This document shows, piece after piece, positions 23,464 through 36,200 of a DNA stretch of 64,000 nucleotides (within the stretch, counting starts at the first letter, position 1; every line of letters begins with the position of its first letter). A program made the translations under genes and the position numbers. The DNA lies in contig NC_081410.1 of the NCBI RefSeq assembly GCF_030272615.1, positions 124,433,140 through 124,497,139 on the forward strand. The letters are read 5' to 3'. The stretch comes from Cryptomeria japonica (Eukaryota; Streptophyta; Pinopsida; Cupressales; Cupressaceae). The notes beneath the pieces were generated by a model. It was not told the origin of the DNA, ran no database searches, and worked only from the letters and a program-made list of their open reading frames with translations.

Positions 23464-23570
23464 TTTCTTTGCATTAAAGTTAAATCTTTGCATTCTTCCC
23501 TTTCATTCACTGTGATATGAGAAAAGCATATATAGTGATTACATTTGATGAGTTGTTCATATTTATTATA
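23464..23570 (-). pseudogene. TNL C-terminal exon fragment
   Basis: The bases match the last TNL exon at 28792-28845 (ttctttgcattaaagttaaa) and again at 29001-29040 (gcatatatagtgattacatt). Between them about 145 bp are missing. Similarity is high over both blocks by eye. This is the tail of a second TNL copy, in the same orientation as the gene at 28771-56300. Confidence 0.6.
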
Positions 23571-23882
23571 TTCACACATTTATTTTCTCTCAAATTATCA
23601 AGATCACATTACTAACAAATATCTAATTATTTACAAAGTATCATTGTGCTATCATGATTATGCTGCTTTGGAGATCAACTTCCATTTCAAACATTCAAGA
23701 AAATATAAAAAAATATATCAAGAAACAATGGAACAATCTAAGGTCTTTGATATGATATTAATGTTTGTCATTGAATTTGGTTCATGCATTATAGTTCTTC
23801 AATTTTATTTTGATTCACATTTTCATCCTTCTTAGTTAAATTCATTATGGAGGTGTTTGTTGAGGTTGATTTTTTCTTTAAT
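23571..23882. other. No gene recognised
   Basis: AT-rich sequence that may continue the TNL relic at 23464-23570. An open frame at 23545-23835 shows no recognisable motif, and I do not treat it as a gene. Confidence 0.4.
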
Positions 23883-23940
23883 CTATCCTTGCATCTTTGG
23901 GTAGTTCCTAGCATAATGATTCCTTCCACACACAAAACGT
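23883..23940 (-). pseudogene. Ty3/gypsy gag zinc-knuckle remnant
   Basis: The minus strand reads RFVCGRNHYARNYPKMQG. This parallels [18 protein letters not shown] in the chromovirus at 15009-19688, with the first Cys now Arg and the last Cys now Tyr. Flanking sequence is too decayed to follow. It marks an older gypsy element in the opposite orientation. Confidence 0.5.
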
Positions 23941-25379
23941 CTAGCTAATGGTCCTTATTGAATTTGATTCCTTCAAGGACCATTTCTCATTTCATTGAGT
24001 CATGATGGAAATATCGATATAAGATAACTCTTGTTAGAACCAATTATGCTATTAGTTCCTCTTTAAAACATTCTTCAAATTTTAATTTGTAAGTGGTTTA
24101 CTTTTTAAAGATTTCATTCTTTGGTTCTTGATGATTTGATTTCTCCTCAAAATTTCTTTCCTTTTTGAAAGAATTGTTCTTCTTATTGTTAAAAGATTTC
24201 TTGCAACAATTGGAGTTTATATTTTTTTCCCCCTTTTAAAGACTATTCTAGCACTTTATTCATATTTTCATGATCATACACATCTACCTCTCCAACAATA
24301 TTAGCATTCAACCCTAACAAAAATTCCTTGTTTGAATCCTCTCATCCATTTAATAAATTGACACATGTTAATAATTTTACAAACTTGTCCCATTATTATT
24401 GTACTCTTAAAGAATCTTATTGAAGGTTATAAAATTATGTCATAGGGTTGACCAACAAGAACATGTATTAAGGTATTTTAAATACCTCAAGCCTTTTGAT
24501 ATTAAAATTTTGTTAGTCACCAGATCAATTTTATAGATGCAAAGATATATTCATGGTTGTAAATGTGAGTTCAACTCTCAAACTTGATTCTCCATAGTCA
24601 AAACATTTTAGTTACAATATAAATGGTAGTCTGTTAGCTCCATTTTTAACAGTAAAATTTAAAATTTTTAGGTCAAACTTTAAAGTGCTAAAATCCTTGA
24701 ACTAATAATCTTATGGCCGAAGAAGTTATAAATGAGGGGTTTTAAAATAAAAAAAATTATGATTTATTATCCTTCTTGATGAGTGTTGTCAATACAAGTT
24801 AAAATACCCATGCATTCCATCCGTGAAAACTTAGTTATTAAAGCTCATTCATCGAAGATTTAACAAGTTGGCCAAGTTTGTTCAAACACTTTCAATGATA
24901 AAGTCTTCATCGGCAAGTTGGTTTATTTTATAAAGAAGCCAATATACTTATATGAGACATATTTTCAAAGTTTCACTTAAAAAAAAATTCTCAATATTCC
25001 AATGTTACCAACATATCAACTCATTAATATCATTGGCAAGTTGTAGCACTTTCAAAAGTCACTAATTGACTGAAGATGTGGATGATAAATGAAGTAATAT
25101 TTGTAAGATTGCCAACTTTGCAAAGTATAGAAAAACACCGATGCACTCTCAAAGTTAGTTATTCTAACTCATTTATTGACAATTTTATCAAGTTGCCAAA
25201 GAGCTAATGCATTCTTAAGCGAAAAGGTCGTTATTATTTCATCCATGATTGAGAAAAGTTGTGCAAGCTTCTGAAAGCACATATGCATTTTTCAAGGAAG
25301 AGTTAGTTATCATAACTGATTCTTATATTGCTTTGAAACTACATGCACTCAGTAAAACCAACTTGGTAACCATCAAGAA
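23941..25379. other. No gene recognised (decayed, AT-rich)
   Basis: About 1.4 kb without a convincing open frame. The first few hundred bases may hold further gag decay on the minus strand. I see no RNA gene or clear repeat structure. Confidence 0.45.
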
Positions 25380-26990
25380 AATTTAAAGTGACAGTTGCAA
25401 AGCCGAGCTCTACAATCTTTGTCTCCATCCTCTCTACCTGCGCAAAATGGAAGCTTTCGAACAGGTTACGTTCACCCATCAAAATGCCTCAAATCGATGT
25501 GATCTCATGAAATGCAATGACTGCAAGACATGCACAAAATAAACTTGGCAAAAATTCTTTAGAAACTTTCAAGCAACTGCAAATGTCGTGTTGAACATGA
25601 ATGTAAAATGTGGAAGCATACACAAGGCATATGAGTTGTTTGACAAAATGACTCAACGAAGTGTTGTCTCATGGACTGCTATGATTGTTGCATATGAACA
25701 AAATAGCCTTCTAGAAAACTCTTTAGAGATTTTTAAGAAAATGCAGTTGGCAGATGTAGAGCTCAACTCATCAACCTTTTCCAGCATCCTCCCTACGTGC
25801 GCCAAAATGGGAGCCTTGGACGAGGGTATGGAAATCCATCGAAAAGTATTTGAAGATGAATTTTCTTCAGATGTTATAGTTTTGACAGCCTTGATAGACA
25901 TGTATGCAAAATGTGGAAATCTACAGAAGGCACATGAATTGTTTGACGGTATACCTCAACAAGATGTGGTTTCATGGACTGCAATTGTCACTAGATATGC
26001 ACAGAATGGGTTTGTTGATAAAGCTTTGGAGATATTCAAGCATATGCAATTTTCAGGTGTAAAGCCCAAATTCAACAACTTCTACCAGTGTTCCTCTACG
26101 CCAGTGCTAAGGTTCAGAGTAGGCTGTGAACGTCCATCATCGAATGACTTAGTTGCTATTACCTTGGCCGATATGAATGCAAAGTGTGGAAGAACATAGA
26201 AAAAATGAATGAGCGGTTTGAGTTGCAGACTGCGCAAAATGGAGATGTTGAAAAAGATTTCAAAACTTTCAAACAAATGCAATTTGCAGAAGTAATGTCG
26301 CATTTCCCAACCATTTTGTAGGGCTCTTCACGTCTTCATGGCAATGTATGGTCATGCACTAAAGCATCTTCAAAGGAAAAACATCAAAGAAATGTGGTCT
26401 CATGACAACAGAAGATTGCAGGATATGCACAAATCGGTCTGTTAAAAAAAAATCTTTAGAAATTTTCAAGTCGATGCAATTGGCAGGTGTAAAGACAAAT
26501 TCTGTAACCTCTGCTAGCATCCTTTTGCCTTTGTTAAAACTGGAGTTTTGTAATAGCACAAGGAAAGAATGTAAGTATAGACAAGGTGAAGAAAAGGTTT
26601 CAAGGTGGCATATTGGTTTTGTCAACAAGTTGGTAACTCTTCCTAGGTTGCCAAAGTAAAGATTCTCACACATACCATAACGTCTATGAAGAGGGAGAAC
26701 AAAGAGTTAAACATTGCCAATACTCCTTAAATTGCCTATGAAAGATGTTAGTTTTAACTATGTCCTAGCAATCAACATTGTCACCCAAGAATACAAAGTA
26801 AAGGAGAGGCATTGGTTGACATGTGTGTAGCATGACAAACATAGACATGGCATCATGAATTATTCAAAAGGATGCTTGAGAGAAACATTATTTCATGCTC
26901 ATGGTATGGACACCCACTGAAGTACACCGGACAAGCCGTGAAAGAATTTGCATAGAAAAAGATCCATTTGACAAATGCCTCCAAAACATG
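25380..26990 (+). pseudogene. Pentatricopeptide repeat (PPR) protein relic, PLS type
   Basis: The best frame (25588-26199) holds several PPR units: KAYELFDKMTQRSVVSWTAM, ALIDMYAKCGNLQKAHELFD and DVVSWTAIVTRYAQNG. Upstream (about 25400-25470) a unit survives as STIFVSILSTCAKMEAFEQ. Downstream remnants include SLEIFKSMQLAGVKTNSVTS near 26455 and ELFKRMLERNIISCSWYGHP near 26853. The spacing and VVSWTAMI wording are typical of plant PLS-class PPR proteins, which act in organelle RNA editing. Frame changes and stops break it throughout, with no start, organelle signal or E/DYW end visible. It is a relic. Confidence 0.8.
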
Positions 26991-28357
26991 TCATCTCATG
27001 GAGAAAAATGAAATAATAACAGGTTGCACACAAAAGACATATTAGAATGAATTTAAAAGCTTATGAGAAGATATGTAAAAAAAAATAATCCCAAAGTCAA
27101 TTTCCGGAATCTTGTTGATGTGGAGATAAAGAGAAGTGCAGGAAGTATTGATAGAATGTGACAAAGAATGTATAGATGTATATAAATTTATCATTTAGCG
27201 AATACATTCAACTCTTATCACTTTAATGTCATGTTAAGATGGTTATGGGGAAATGTGAACAAAATATGCAATATTTTGAAATAAGTTAGTCACATTGATG
27301 CAAGACTCCTTGGTTTTTGGAAGGTGTATTCATGGAAGCAAAAGATGCTTAATGGGATAGTTGAAGCACATATGTACTTGAAGAAGATGTGTTGGCGAAA
27401 ACTACTTCTTGATGTCAATAAAGATGAATAGATGATGAGACGGTCACAAAGATCAATAAAGAAGATGAAGATGGATAAGTGCCTTACATTGGTCCTAACT
27501 TTAATGTTTTAATGTTTCAAGTTGATCTTTGTAAAAGTGACCTAAGTCACTTATTGTAATTAAAGTTAGAATTTGGGCTTTTCTTTTGTGAAAGTTAGGT
27601 CAATCCTAACTTATTTGTAAGGGGTAGTTTTTTTTTAAGCATTGGATGAGGTAGTTATCCTAAGTTCTCATTTTGGGTAGTTTTTCTAAGTAGTTATTTC
27701 TTCCAAAGTTGAGGAAGTTATTTCAAGTAGTTGAAGAAGTTATAAATTAGTTATAAAGGTGGTTAGGGTAGTTACCTCAGGTGGTTACCACTTCACCTAT
27801 ATATACCTCATTATTATTCAATGTAGGGGATTCCACTTTTTCACAAGCTTTGTATAAGAGACTTGGATAGTATTATTCAAGCAATTAAGCAATAGAGATC
27901 AATTTGGATGTGTGTTCAACTTATTCTCATGGGTTATTATCAATGTTCTTATGTTTGATTGATGATTACCTAATGCTTTCCCTTTAACATTGAATGTGAA
28001 GAAGTTTATTTCAAGTTGTGGTATCTCAAACTTGATTATATGGGATTTATTTTAATCTAGATTCATACCTTATATGGCGTTCAATCTTTCTTTATTGTTC
28101 GTTCTTTAATTTTTTTTGAAAAATCCTAAATACCCCCATCATACGAGGGAGCTGCCCCTCTCAAACGCAGAGGAAGATTGTGGCTACACCATGATCTCTC
28201 CAACTGTTGGAACGTTTGTCATTGCCTTTTGGGTGAATAGGGTCAATTTTGAAGGTGAATTCACAGTGACAAATCTGTTTACCAACATAGTCAAGAATAC
28301 ATTATTCAAAATCTCAAGATATCATATTTAGCAAATCTATATCAATACTTGAATAAT
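26991..28357. other. AT-rich DNA with a possible solo LTR
   Basis: No gene is seen. A segment at about 27390-27989 starts TGTTGGCG, ends TTTAACA and holds a TATA-like ctatatatacct near 27797. That is the layout of a small copia LTR, but I found no matching target duplication. An open frame at 28116-28331 has no recognisable motif. Confidence 0.3.
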
Positions 28358-28760
28358 TAATGATTATGGGATTAATCGTCCTATCCTTCTTATTTACTTT
28401 CCTAAAATAACATGCATTAACTGTAGCATGTTTTAATATTCAATTATATTTAATTAATCTCTCTATATACATATATAATTTTAAATTATCAAATTTATTT
28501 TTTAATTTAAAATTTAGAAATAAAAGAGATGTAAACTGTCATCAATATTTAAATTACCATACAACAATTATAAGAAAACATTAAAAAACTTTTTTCCAAC
28601 AAAAAATATTTAAATTACCATACAACAATTATAAGAAAACATTAAAAAACTTTTTTCCAACAAAAATAAATAAATTATCATACAAGAAATATTATAAATT
28701 AAAGACTTCAAATAAAACAAATATGAAAAAGACTTTTCAAAAGTAAATCAGATTTTTCAA
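28358..28760. repeat. AT-rich 3' flank of the TNL gene, also found at 5745-6130
   Basis: Related to the spacer at 5745-6130 in the same orientation. It contains a 61-bp tandem duplication (units from 28544 and 28605, holding ttataagaaaacattaaa) that is single in the other copy. Confidence 0.6.
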
Positions 28761-28770
28761 TGCCTTTTAT

Positions 28771-29048
28771 TTATCTATACAATTCATCCACAATTCTTTG
28801 CACTAAAGTTAAAGCTTTGCCTTCTTCCCCTTTATTCACTATGGCCTTGATCCCCTTCCTTATTTTGATGTGAGACATTGTAAAACCCTTCCTAGTATCA
28901 TGGTGGGGGAGTAACGCTGTAATCATTCTTTCGCCTCCATCCTCGATCCAGACAGAATGAATTTTCATGAAAGGGTCATTTTTTTTACTAGGAGATCCAA
29001 TCAAAGCATATATGGTGATTGCATTTGATGAGCTGCTAATGTGCAATG
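28771..29048 (-). pseudogene. TNL exon 4, distal part (C-terminal region)
   Basis: Encodes HISSSSNAITIYALIG, then FMKIHSVWIEDGGERMI, and ends VDELYR before a stop at 28771-28773. The reading frame continues across the Tat insertion into 45258-45389 once one CAATG is removed. It likely forms the post-LRR (C-JID-like) domain of plant TNLs. I infer that from position and the beta-strand-like pattern, not from a clear motif. Confidence 0.65.
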
Positions 29049-30952
29049 TGATGCTCTGCAAAAAGGATTAGAAAATCTGTTTGATGGCAACACACACAAG
29101 AGCACAAGAAACGAACATTAGTGTTAGCAACAAAAGATTATCCTAAACAGGCATATCAAGAGAGATATTAAGCATGAAATAGAAAGCATATAAACATAGA
29201 ATAAAATAGCTAATCAAGATGCTCATAGTTGCTCCTCCCTTGTTCCTCTCCTCTCCAAGTCCCAAATGAGTGTATCTCTCAGCTTTTAGCACTAGCCATG
29301 GATGCCATATGGAGATTCAAGATGGTTGAATATGATAAGCAAATGCTATGCAAGTGTAGATAGTGATGCTATGAGAAAGCTCTATGCTAATGCCAGTATA
29401 ACAACAATACTCTAATGCTTCCTCCTTTGCTTGAGGAGAAGGGTTCTATTTATAGAAGAAATGGGGAAATGAAGGGTTAAGATTGAGTAATCTTAACAAG
29501 GGTTAAGATTGAAAGATATTCAATCCATGTGAGACTTTCAACCCAATCCCATGTTGACAAGTGTCACCATGAGGAGGCTTGAGAGGAGAGATAAGGAGCA
29601 TTAAATGCTTGAGGGGACATGATGGTTACCCTAGTCAAAGAAATAAATGCTTTGAAGAGACACATGGGTTACATGAGGGTTAAGTTAGGGGTCAAAGTCC
29701 TTAACCATGGGTGCAAGTGGAATTAACCATTAATGGTCATGTAAGAGCCATAAGTGGTTTGGAAGACTTTAGAGGTTAATTTGTTGAACACACAAAGCAT
29801 TAATTGCTTTTCAAAGACTTTGGAGTCTTTGAGAAGTGACTCCAATTTGCTTAGGAATGTGACAATATTTAGGGGATGGATTAGGTTAATTAGGAAAGGT
29901 TTAGAAGAATCTAGAAGGGGTTTAGGCATGCAAGTGGATTTTGTAGGAAAATGCAAGTGGGAGGAATTTTGGTATTTTCAATTAAAATAAAATTATTTAT
30001 TTCAATTAAATGGTGTAATTTGCATTTGGATAAATATTCAAATAAATATTAATTTATTTAAATGAGAAAAAGGAAGATAAAGCATTAAAATGCTTGAAGA
30101 CTTTGAGGGAAACCATTAAAGGCTTGAAGACTTTAAGGAAAACCATTAAAGTCTTACGAAGACTTCAAGGGAAGCCATTAAGTTTGAAGACTTTAAAGCC
30201 ATCAAGTTTGAAGACTTTAAGGGAAACCATTAAAGGCTTAAGAAGACTATAGAAGGAAGCCACCAAGTTTGAAGACTTTAAAGCCATCAAGTTTGAAGAC
30301 TTTAAGGGAAACCATTAAAGGTTTCAAGTGGGTGAGGATAAATAGGATTTTAAATAAATAATTTATTTAAAATAGTTGTGCAACTTGCATTTGTAGGAAA
30401 ATGCAAGTGGGTGGAGGATAAAGGTGATTTAAATAAATGATTTATTTAAAATAGTTGTGCAACTTGCTTTTGTAGGAAAATGCAAGTGGGTGGAGGATAA
30501 AGGTGATTTAAATAAATAATTTATTTAAAATAATTGTGCAACTTGCATTTGTAGGAAAATGCAAGTGGGTAGAGGATAAAGGTGATTTAAATAAATAATT
30601 TATTTAAAATAATTGTGCAACTTGCATTTGTAGGAAAATGCAAGTGGGTAGAGGATAAAGGTGATTTAAATAATGTGAGAGATGGGATTTTGAGGGATTT
30701 AAATAAATATTAATTTATTTAAATGTGAGAGAATATTTAATTAAATAAATATGATTTATTTATTTAATTAATGGTCTGAATTTGGTTAAGTGAATTAAAT
30801 CAAATAAATTGAATAATTTATTTAATTAATAGGAGAAGAGGATTAAGATGAATTAATTAAATATTAATTTAATTAATTATTAATTGATGGTTAAATAATC
30901 AAATAAATACTAAATATTCATTTAATTAAGTGGACAGATTTATGTGACTACA
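29049..30952 (-). repeat. 3' LTR of the Tat element (1904 bp)
   Basis: TG...CA ends. It lacks 17 bp (near 30672) present in the other LTR near 44960. All five or so substitutions against that LTR look like transitions. It contains short repeats around aagtttgaagactttaaag (30180-30310) and a 79-bp tandem array. Confidence 0.93.
30362..30676. repeat. 79-bp tandem repeat with a hairpin in each unit (3' LTR)
   Basis: Four units start near 30375, 30454, 30533 and 30612. Each contains ACTTGCATTT and AAATGCAAGT around a short loop (10-bp stem) plus an AT palindrome around aaataaataatttattt. The array is repeated in the other LTR at about 44651-44965. Confidence 0.85.
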
Positions 30953-30965
30953 TTTGCCCCTCTTT
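30953..30965 (-). other. Polypurine tract of the Tat element
   Basis: The minus strand reads AGAGGGGCAAA immediately before the 3' LTR, the expected second-strand primer. It confirms the element's direction. Confidence 0.7.
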
Positions 30966-33287
30966 GAGACGGTGCGGTTTTATCGTGTCGTTTCAAAGAA
31001 AGAAAAATAGGTGTGTGGGTGGTATGCCCCCTCGAGAGATGGGCCGAATTTTTTTGAAAAATCGGGCGATCTCTTGAGAAAAAATGAAAAGTGGAGGGGA
31101 GGTAGAATAGAAGAAATTAGAACTAATGATGAAAGAATGGAAGAAAATGGAGTGAATATGAAGAAACAACAAGCCAGCGAGTACCCTGAGGTCATGCAAG
31201 AGATACATAGCAGATGTAGTGTGGGGTTTGGATTGATGCTATACAATTGATCAAAATTGGTTGGACAATCTGGTGCAATCAGTTTAATTGCCCCGGTCAA
31301 GTCAAAGCGTGACAGTTGATGTCAGTTGGTCACTTGGACATGATAAAGTTTGAGTAAGTGAATCAAAGTGACCTGATGTGACTTAGACAATTGATGTAAT
31401 TGCCCGATGAAGTCAAGGTATATGAAGCAAAATACTCATTGAGACGTAGACAATTGATGTAATTATCCATTGGATTGTGTTTGATTAGTTGATCAATTGA
31501 TAGTGTGTGCATGTGATGGATGGTTGTGGGGAATCATGGCAACCCCGTTGAGACTAGGTCATTATGATAAATGCCTAATGTAGTCTAGGATTACCATGAT
31601 CGATTACTTGTTGAGACCCGAAGATACTTGATTAGAGTATCTAATTATAGTCTAGGTGTGTGGGAGTCGATGTATCTATGTAGACAAAGTAATTGGCTTA
31701 ATTTTGTGGATGAGTGAGGATGGGAAGCGATGAAGGGATTAGGATGATGTTGATGATCAAGATAGGGAGGGTGAGGGGGGATTCGATGTTAGATAGAAGA
31801 TATGGAGGACTAGGACCAAGTCCTATGGAAGAAGAGGAGTAAAATAGAGTATGCATTCTTATGACTATGTATGCATGATATGCAGCTATTATGAATGTAT
31901 GGATGGGTGGAATGCAATGAAATGCAATATATATAGATGAGATGAGATGACGATCCATGGTGATTTATTTTTCATCATTGAGATTTAAAATGTTGTAAGA
32001 AAATACAAGCAACTTGACATAATGATTCAAGATGACCTGAGTATTTCTTACATGGATTTGATATAGCAAGTTAATACAAGGAACTTGACATAATGATTCA
32101 AGATGACCTGAGTATTTCTTACATGGATTTGATATAGCAAGTTAATACAAGCAACTTGATATAATAGATCAAGTTGACCTGAGTATTGCTTGCAGAACAG
32201 ATAAGGATTATCTCCTTTCATGCATGACTTGGATCGTCCTCCTTGATCTTAAGCTGATCATATCCTGAGACAAGTGCATACTGTAATAAGAGATAAAACC
32301 TTTATCCAGTTTGGATGATGTAGGAAGGAACCAAAGGAAGAGCATTGTACCTGCAAACAAACAATATATACATAAAGAATAAAGAATAGGGATCCTTGGT
32401 AATGGTTCATGCTCATATGGTCGAGGTATACGCTGTAGTCAGCAAGCCGTAATGATCTATGACTACATTTTGCATAAGATCATGTAGCTTGGTGAACTTC
32501 CCACGTAGACACCATTAGTACATGCCCTAGTACTTCATCGGAATAATGCACCGAAGATACACAAACAATGCTGTAGGAACCTGATATAAATAACTAGCCC
32601 ATAAATCAACCAAGTATTTGATAGCTTAACACAATTTTCTTGTCAAAGAAAATGTCATTTTGTCTTTGTTTTGGTAAGGAAGGATGCATCCTTGTTGAAG
32701 ACAGTTTGATTGCTGATGTTGATTGTTTGGTCAATTGATAAGTGGTCATTTTGTGGAGTATATCACAATGTTTGTTTGGTATCTGCACGGATGAGTATGT
32801 ACAAGGTGTTGCCATGTTTTTGTGTGATTTTCGATGATTTTTTGATGTTTTTGGATTTTGTGGAATAGTTTTGAATGTTTGTGCAAATGAATCACCAGTA
32901 ATGTAGAATCCACTTCCATCAATAGGTTAAGAGCATTGCCCCCCAAGTTTAGACATGACTATGAAAAAGTGGGACGCAAGACGCATAGAGTACTTTCTTG
33001 ATTGGAGATCAAATAACAAGCCATGGTTGGATGGATGGATGGATATGTGTATGAATGTGATCGCAATGAGCCTGAAAGATACTAGAGCCATTGTCTTGAT
33101 GAGTGGCACCTGTTTGCTAGGTTTTCACCATCGCACCTACCCAAGGTGCCACCGGAGTGGTTGTTCACCGTTTGGATGCATGATTTTTCTTTACTTTTTT
33201 TTGAATGTTTTTGTATTTTCTTCAGGACATTTTCTGAATGTTTTTGATATTTTTTGATATGCAGGGGAACCTGATGCTCTGTACACC
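30966..33287 (-). other. Long untranslated region between pol and the 3' LTR (Tat)
   Basis: About 2.3 kb after the Pol stop with no convincing gene; open frames here lack motifs. Near duplicates of tagacaattgatgtaatt occur at about 31384 and 31447. A 71-bp tandem repeat lies at 32002-32190. Long 3' regions of this sort are common in Tat elements. Confidence 0.6.
32002..32190. repeat. 71-bp tandem repeat, about 2.6 units
   Basis: Units begin at aatacaag at 32002, 32073 and 32144. The first two are almost identical; the third diverges after ataatagatcaagttgacc. Confidence 0.9.
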
Positions 33288-36200
33288 TTAGGTATAAAAC
33301 TGTTTGAGGTGCATGCTATTGATTGGATCTGTAAGTGGTTCTCCTTCTGATGTAGCCAACTGATATGCTCCGGACCCGAATACAACAGTGACAACATATG
33401 GGCCCAGCCAGTTTGATTCAAACTTGCCCTGATGTTCTCTGTTTGGTTGGTTGCGAGGATTCTCTCATAGAACAAGATCACCTACCTCAAATGTACGAGA
33501 TCTAACTCAGTGATTGTAGCTTCTACTCAAGCGCTGCTGATAGGCTTTGAGATGATTGCATGTAGCTTGTCGCTTCTCATCAAGTAATTCTAAGTCTTGG
33601 AGGTGTGAGACTCTGTACACTTCATCATCTATTAGATTATGCAAGGAAACCCGTAAGGATGGTATCTTGACCTCAATAGGTAAGATAGCTTCAGAACCAT
33701 AGACCAATGAATAAGGAGTTGCACCTGTAGGAGTTCGAATGCTAGTTCGATATGCCCATAGCGCTGGATTCAATTGAACATGCCAATCATGACCAGCATC
33801 ATTGACTGTCTTCTTTAGGATTCTTAATATGTTTTTATTGGATGCTTCGGCCTGACCATTGCCTTGTGGGTAATAGGGGGTGGAAAAGCGGTGTTGGATA
33901 TGAAATTTCTCACAAAGTTTGCGGACATCCTGATTTTTGAAAGGAAGACCGTTATCTGTGATGATAGACATGGGCACACCATACTGGCAGATGATGTAAT
34001 TGAGGATGAATGAGGCGATCTGCTTGCCGGTGACTTGGGTAAGTGGAACAACTTCGATCCACTTTGTGAAGTATTCGGTGGCGGTAATAATGAATTTATG
34101 GCCATTGGATGAAGATGGATGAATCTTACCCACAAGGTCAAGGCCCCATTGACAGAAAGGCCATGGTGTCATGATTGGTTGCAGTTCCTGTGCTGGTGCA
34201 TGTATTAGGTCACCGTGAACTTGACATTTCTTGCATTTTCTGACAAAGTAGTAGGAATCCTTTTCCATAGATGGCTAATAGTATCTAGCTCGCATGATCT
34301 TCTTGGCTAGTGACGGACCACTTGCATGAGTTCCACATATTCCTTCATGTACCTCTTCCAAAGCCTTTGTTATCTCACCTTGTTCCAGACGTTGAAGGAG
34401 AGTACCATAAAGACTACGTTGGTATAGGATTTCTGCAATAATGGTATATCGAGCGGTTTGGTGAATGAAGGTTTTACATTGGTTATTTGATTGGTTAGGA
34501 GGAAGGGTGTGATTGCGGAGATAGGTGTAGAACTCACCGTACCATGGGGATTCGGAACCGACAAGGTGACATATCATTTCAGATTCGGGGATATCATAAG
34601 CGGGGATCCAAAGCTGTTCTACCAAGAACTCATAGCGTGTTGAATTTTGGGGAAGATCTAGTAGAGATGCGATGGTAGCCATAGCATCAACAACCAGATT
34701 CTGATCTCTTGGTATCTGCTCAAAAGTGATAGTAGTAAATGATGTCTTTAGATTGTCCACTATTTGCTTATATGGCATGAGTTTATCATCTTTGGTCTGA
34801 TATTCATTAGTTGCTTGCCGAATGACCAATTGGGAATCGCCATATACTTGCAATTCTTGTAATTTCCATTGTATGGCTAACCTGAGTCCTGTGATCAAGG
34901 CCTCATACTCTGCTATGTTGTTGGTGCATGGAAATGTGAGCCTGTAAGACTTCGGGATGCTGTCACCTTGAGGTGTGATAAATAGAATGCCTGCCCCCGA
35001 GCCGTGCCTAGTGTATGAACCATCAAAACATAGTTTCCATGGCGGTGCCTCTATGATCATGAATATCTCTTCATCTGAAAAATTGGAAATGAGGGGATGA
35101 TCACCTGTGAGGGGTGCATCGGCCAACTGATCTGCAATAACTTGACCTTTGATAGCTTTATGGTCCACATACTCAATGTCAAATTCACTTAGAATCATCA
35201 CCCATTTGGCCAAGCGGCCTATCAGTGCTGCTTTGCTGAGTAAATATTTGAGTGGATTGATCTTTGCAATGAGCTGAACCTTGTGTGTTAACAGATAGTG
35301 CCGTAGTTTAGTAGTTGCCACGATTACTGCTAGGCAAGCTCACTCAATAGGTGTGTAATTGAGTTCATAGCCCACTAGTGTGCAAGAGATGTAGTAAACA
35401 ACACACTCTTTTCCTTCTGCATTATGTTGTGCCAGTAGTACACCCAATGCTGTACTTGTTGCCGATATATAGAGTAATAATGGTCTACTCGGATCTGGTG
35501 GGATCAGCAATGGCGTATTCATGAGATAATCTTTAAGCATCTGAAATGCTTGCTGGCATCTGGCATCCCACTGAAAGTGGATGTTCTTGTGTAGCAGGTG
35601 TGTGAATGGGTGACATTTATCAGCCAGTTGTGCAATGAATCTGCGGATAGATTGGAGCCGTCCTTGTAGTGTCCTTAGCTGACTGATATTCTTTGGAGGT
35701 GGCATGTCCATGATTGCCTTAACCTTTGCTGGATCGACCTCAATGCCTTTGCTTGAGACAATGTATCCTAGAAGTTTCCTGGAGGTTACTCCAAAGACAC
35801 ATTTCTTTGGGTTGAGTCGAACATGATATTGTTCCAGTCTATCAAATATTTTATCTAATATGTTGAGATGCCCTTCTCTGGTGAGTGATTTTGCTAGTAA
35901 GTCATCCACATAATCTTTCATCATAGTATGCATCATGTCATGGAAGATGGTGGTCATTGCTCTTTGATAGGTCGCTCTTGCATTCTTTAGACCAAAAGGC
36001 ATTACATTCCAGCAATATGTGCCCCATGGACAGGTGAAGGCTGTCTTATGTTGATCTTCTGGTGCGATCTTTATTTGATTGTATCCTGAAAAGCCATCCA
36101 TGAGTGAAAGCATGGCATGTCCTACTGTCAGATCCACTATGATGTCGATATTTGATAGGGGGAAGTCATCCTTAGGACATGCCTTATTCAGATCTCTAAA

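Noticed and set aside
23545-23835. Small gene on the plus strand
   Set aside because: AT-driven open frame without motif. Its first part overlaps a TNL tail fragment on the other strand.
27390-27989. Solo copia LTR
   Set aside because: It has TG/CA-like ends and a TATA-like site, but the bases outside do not form a target duplication and no internal sequence adjoins. Kept only as a low-confidence remark.
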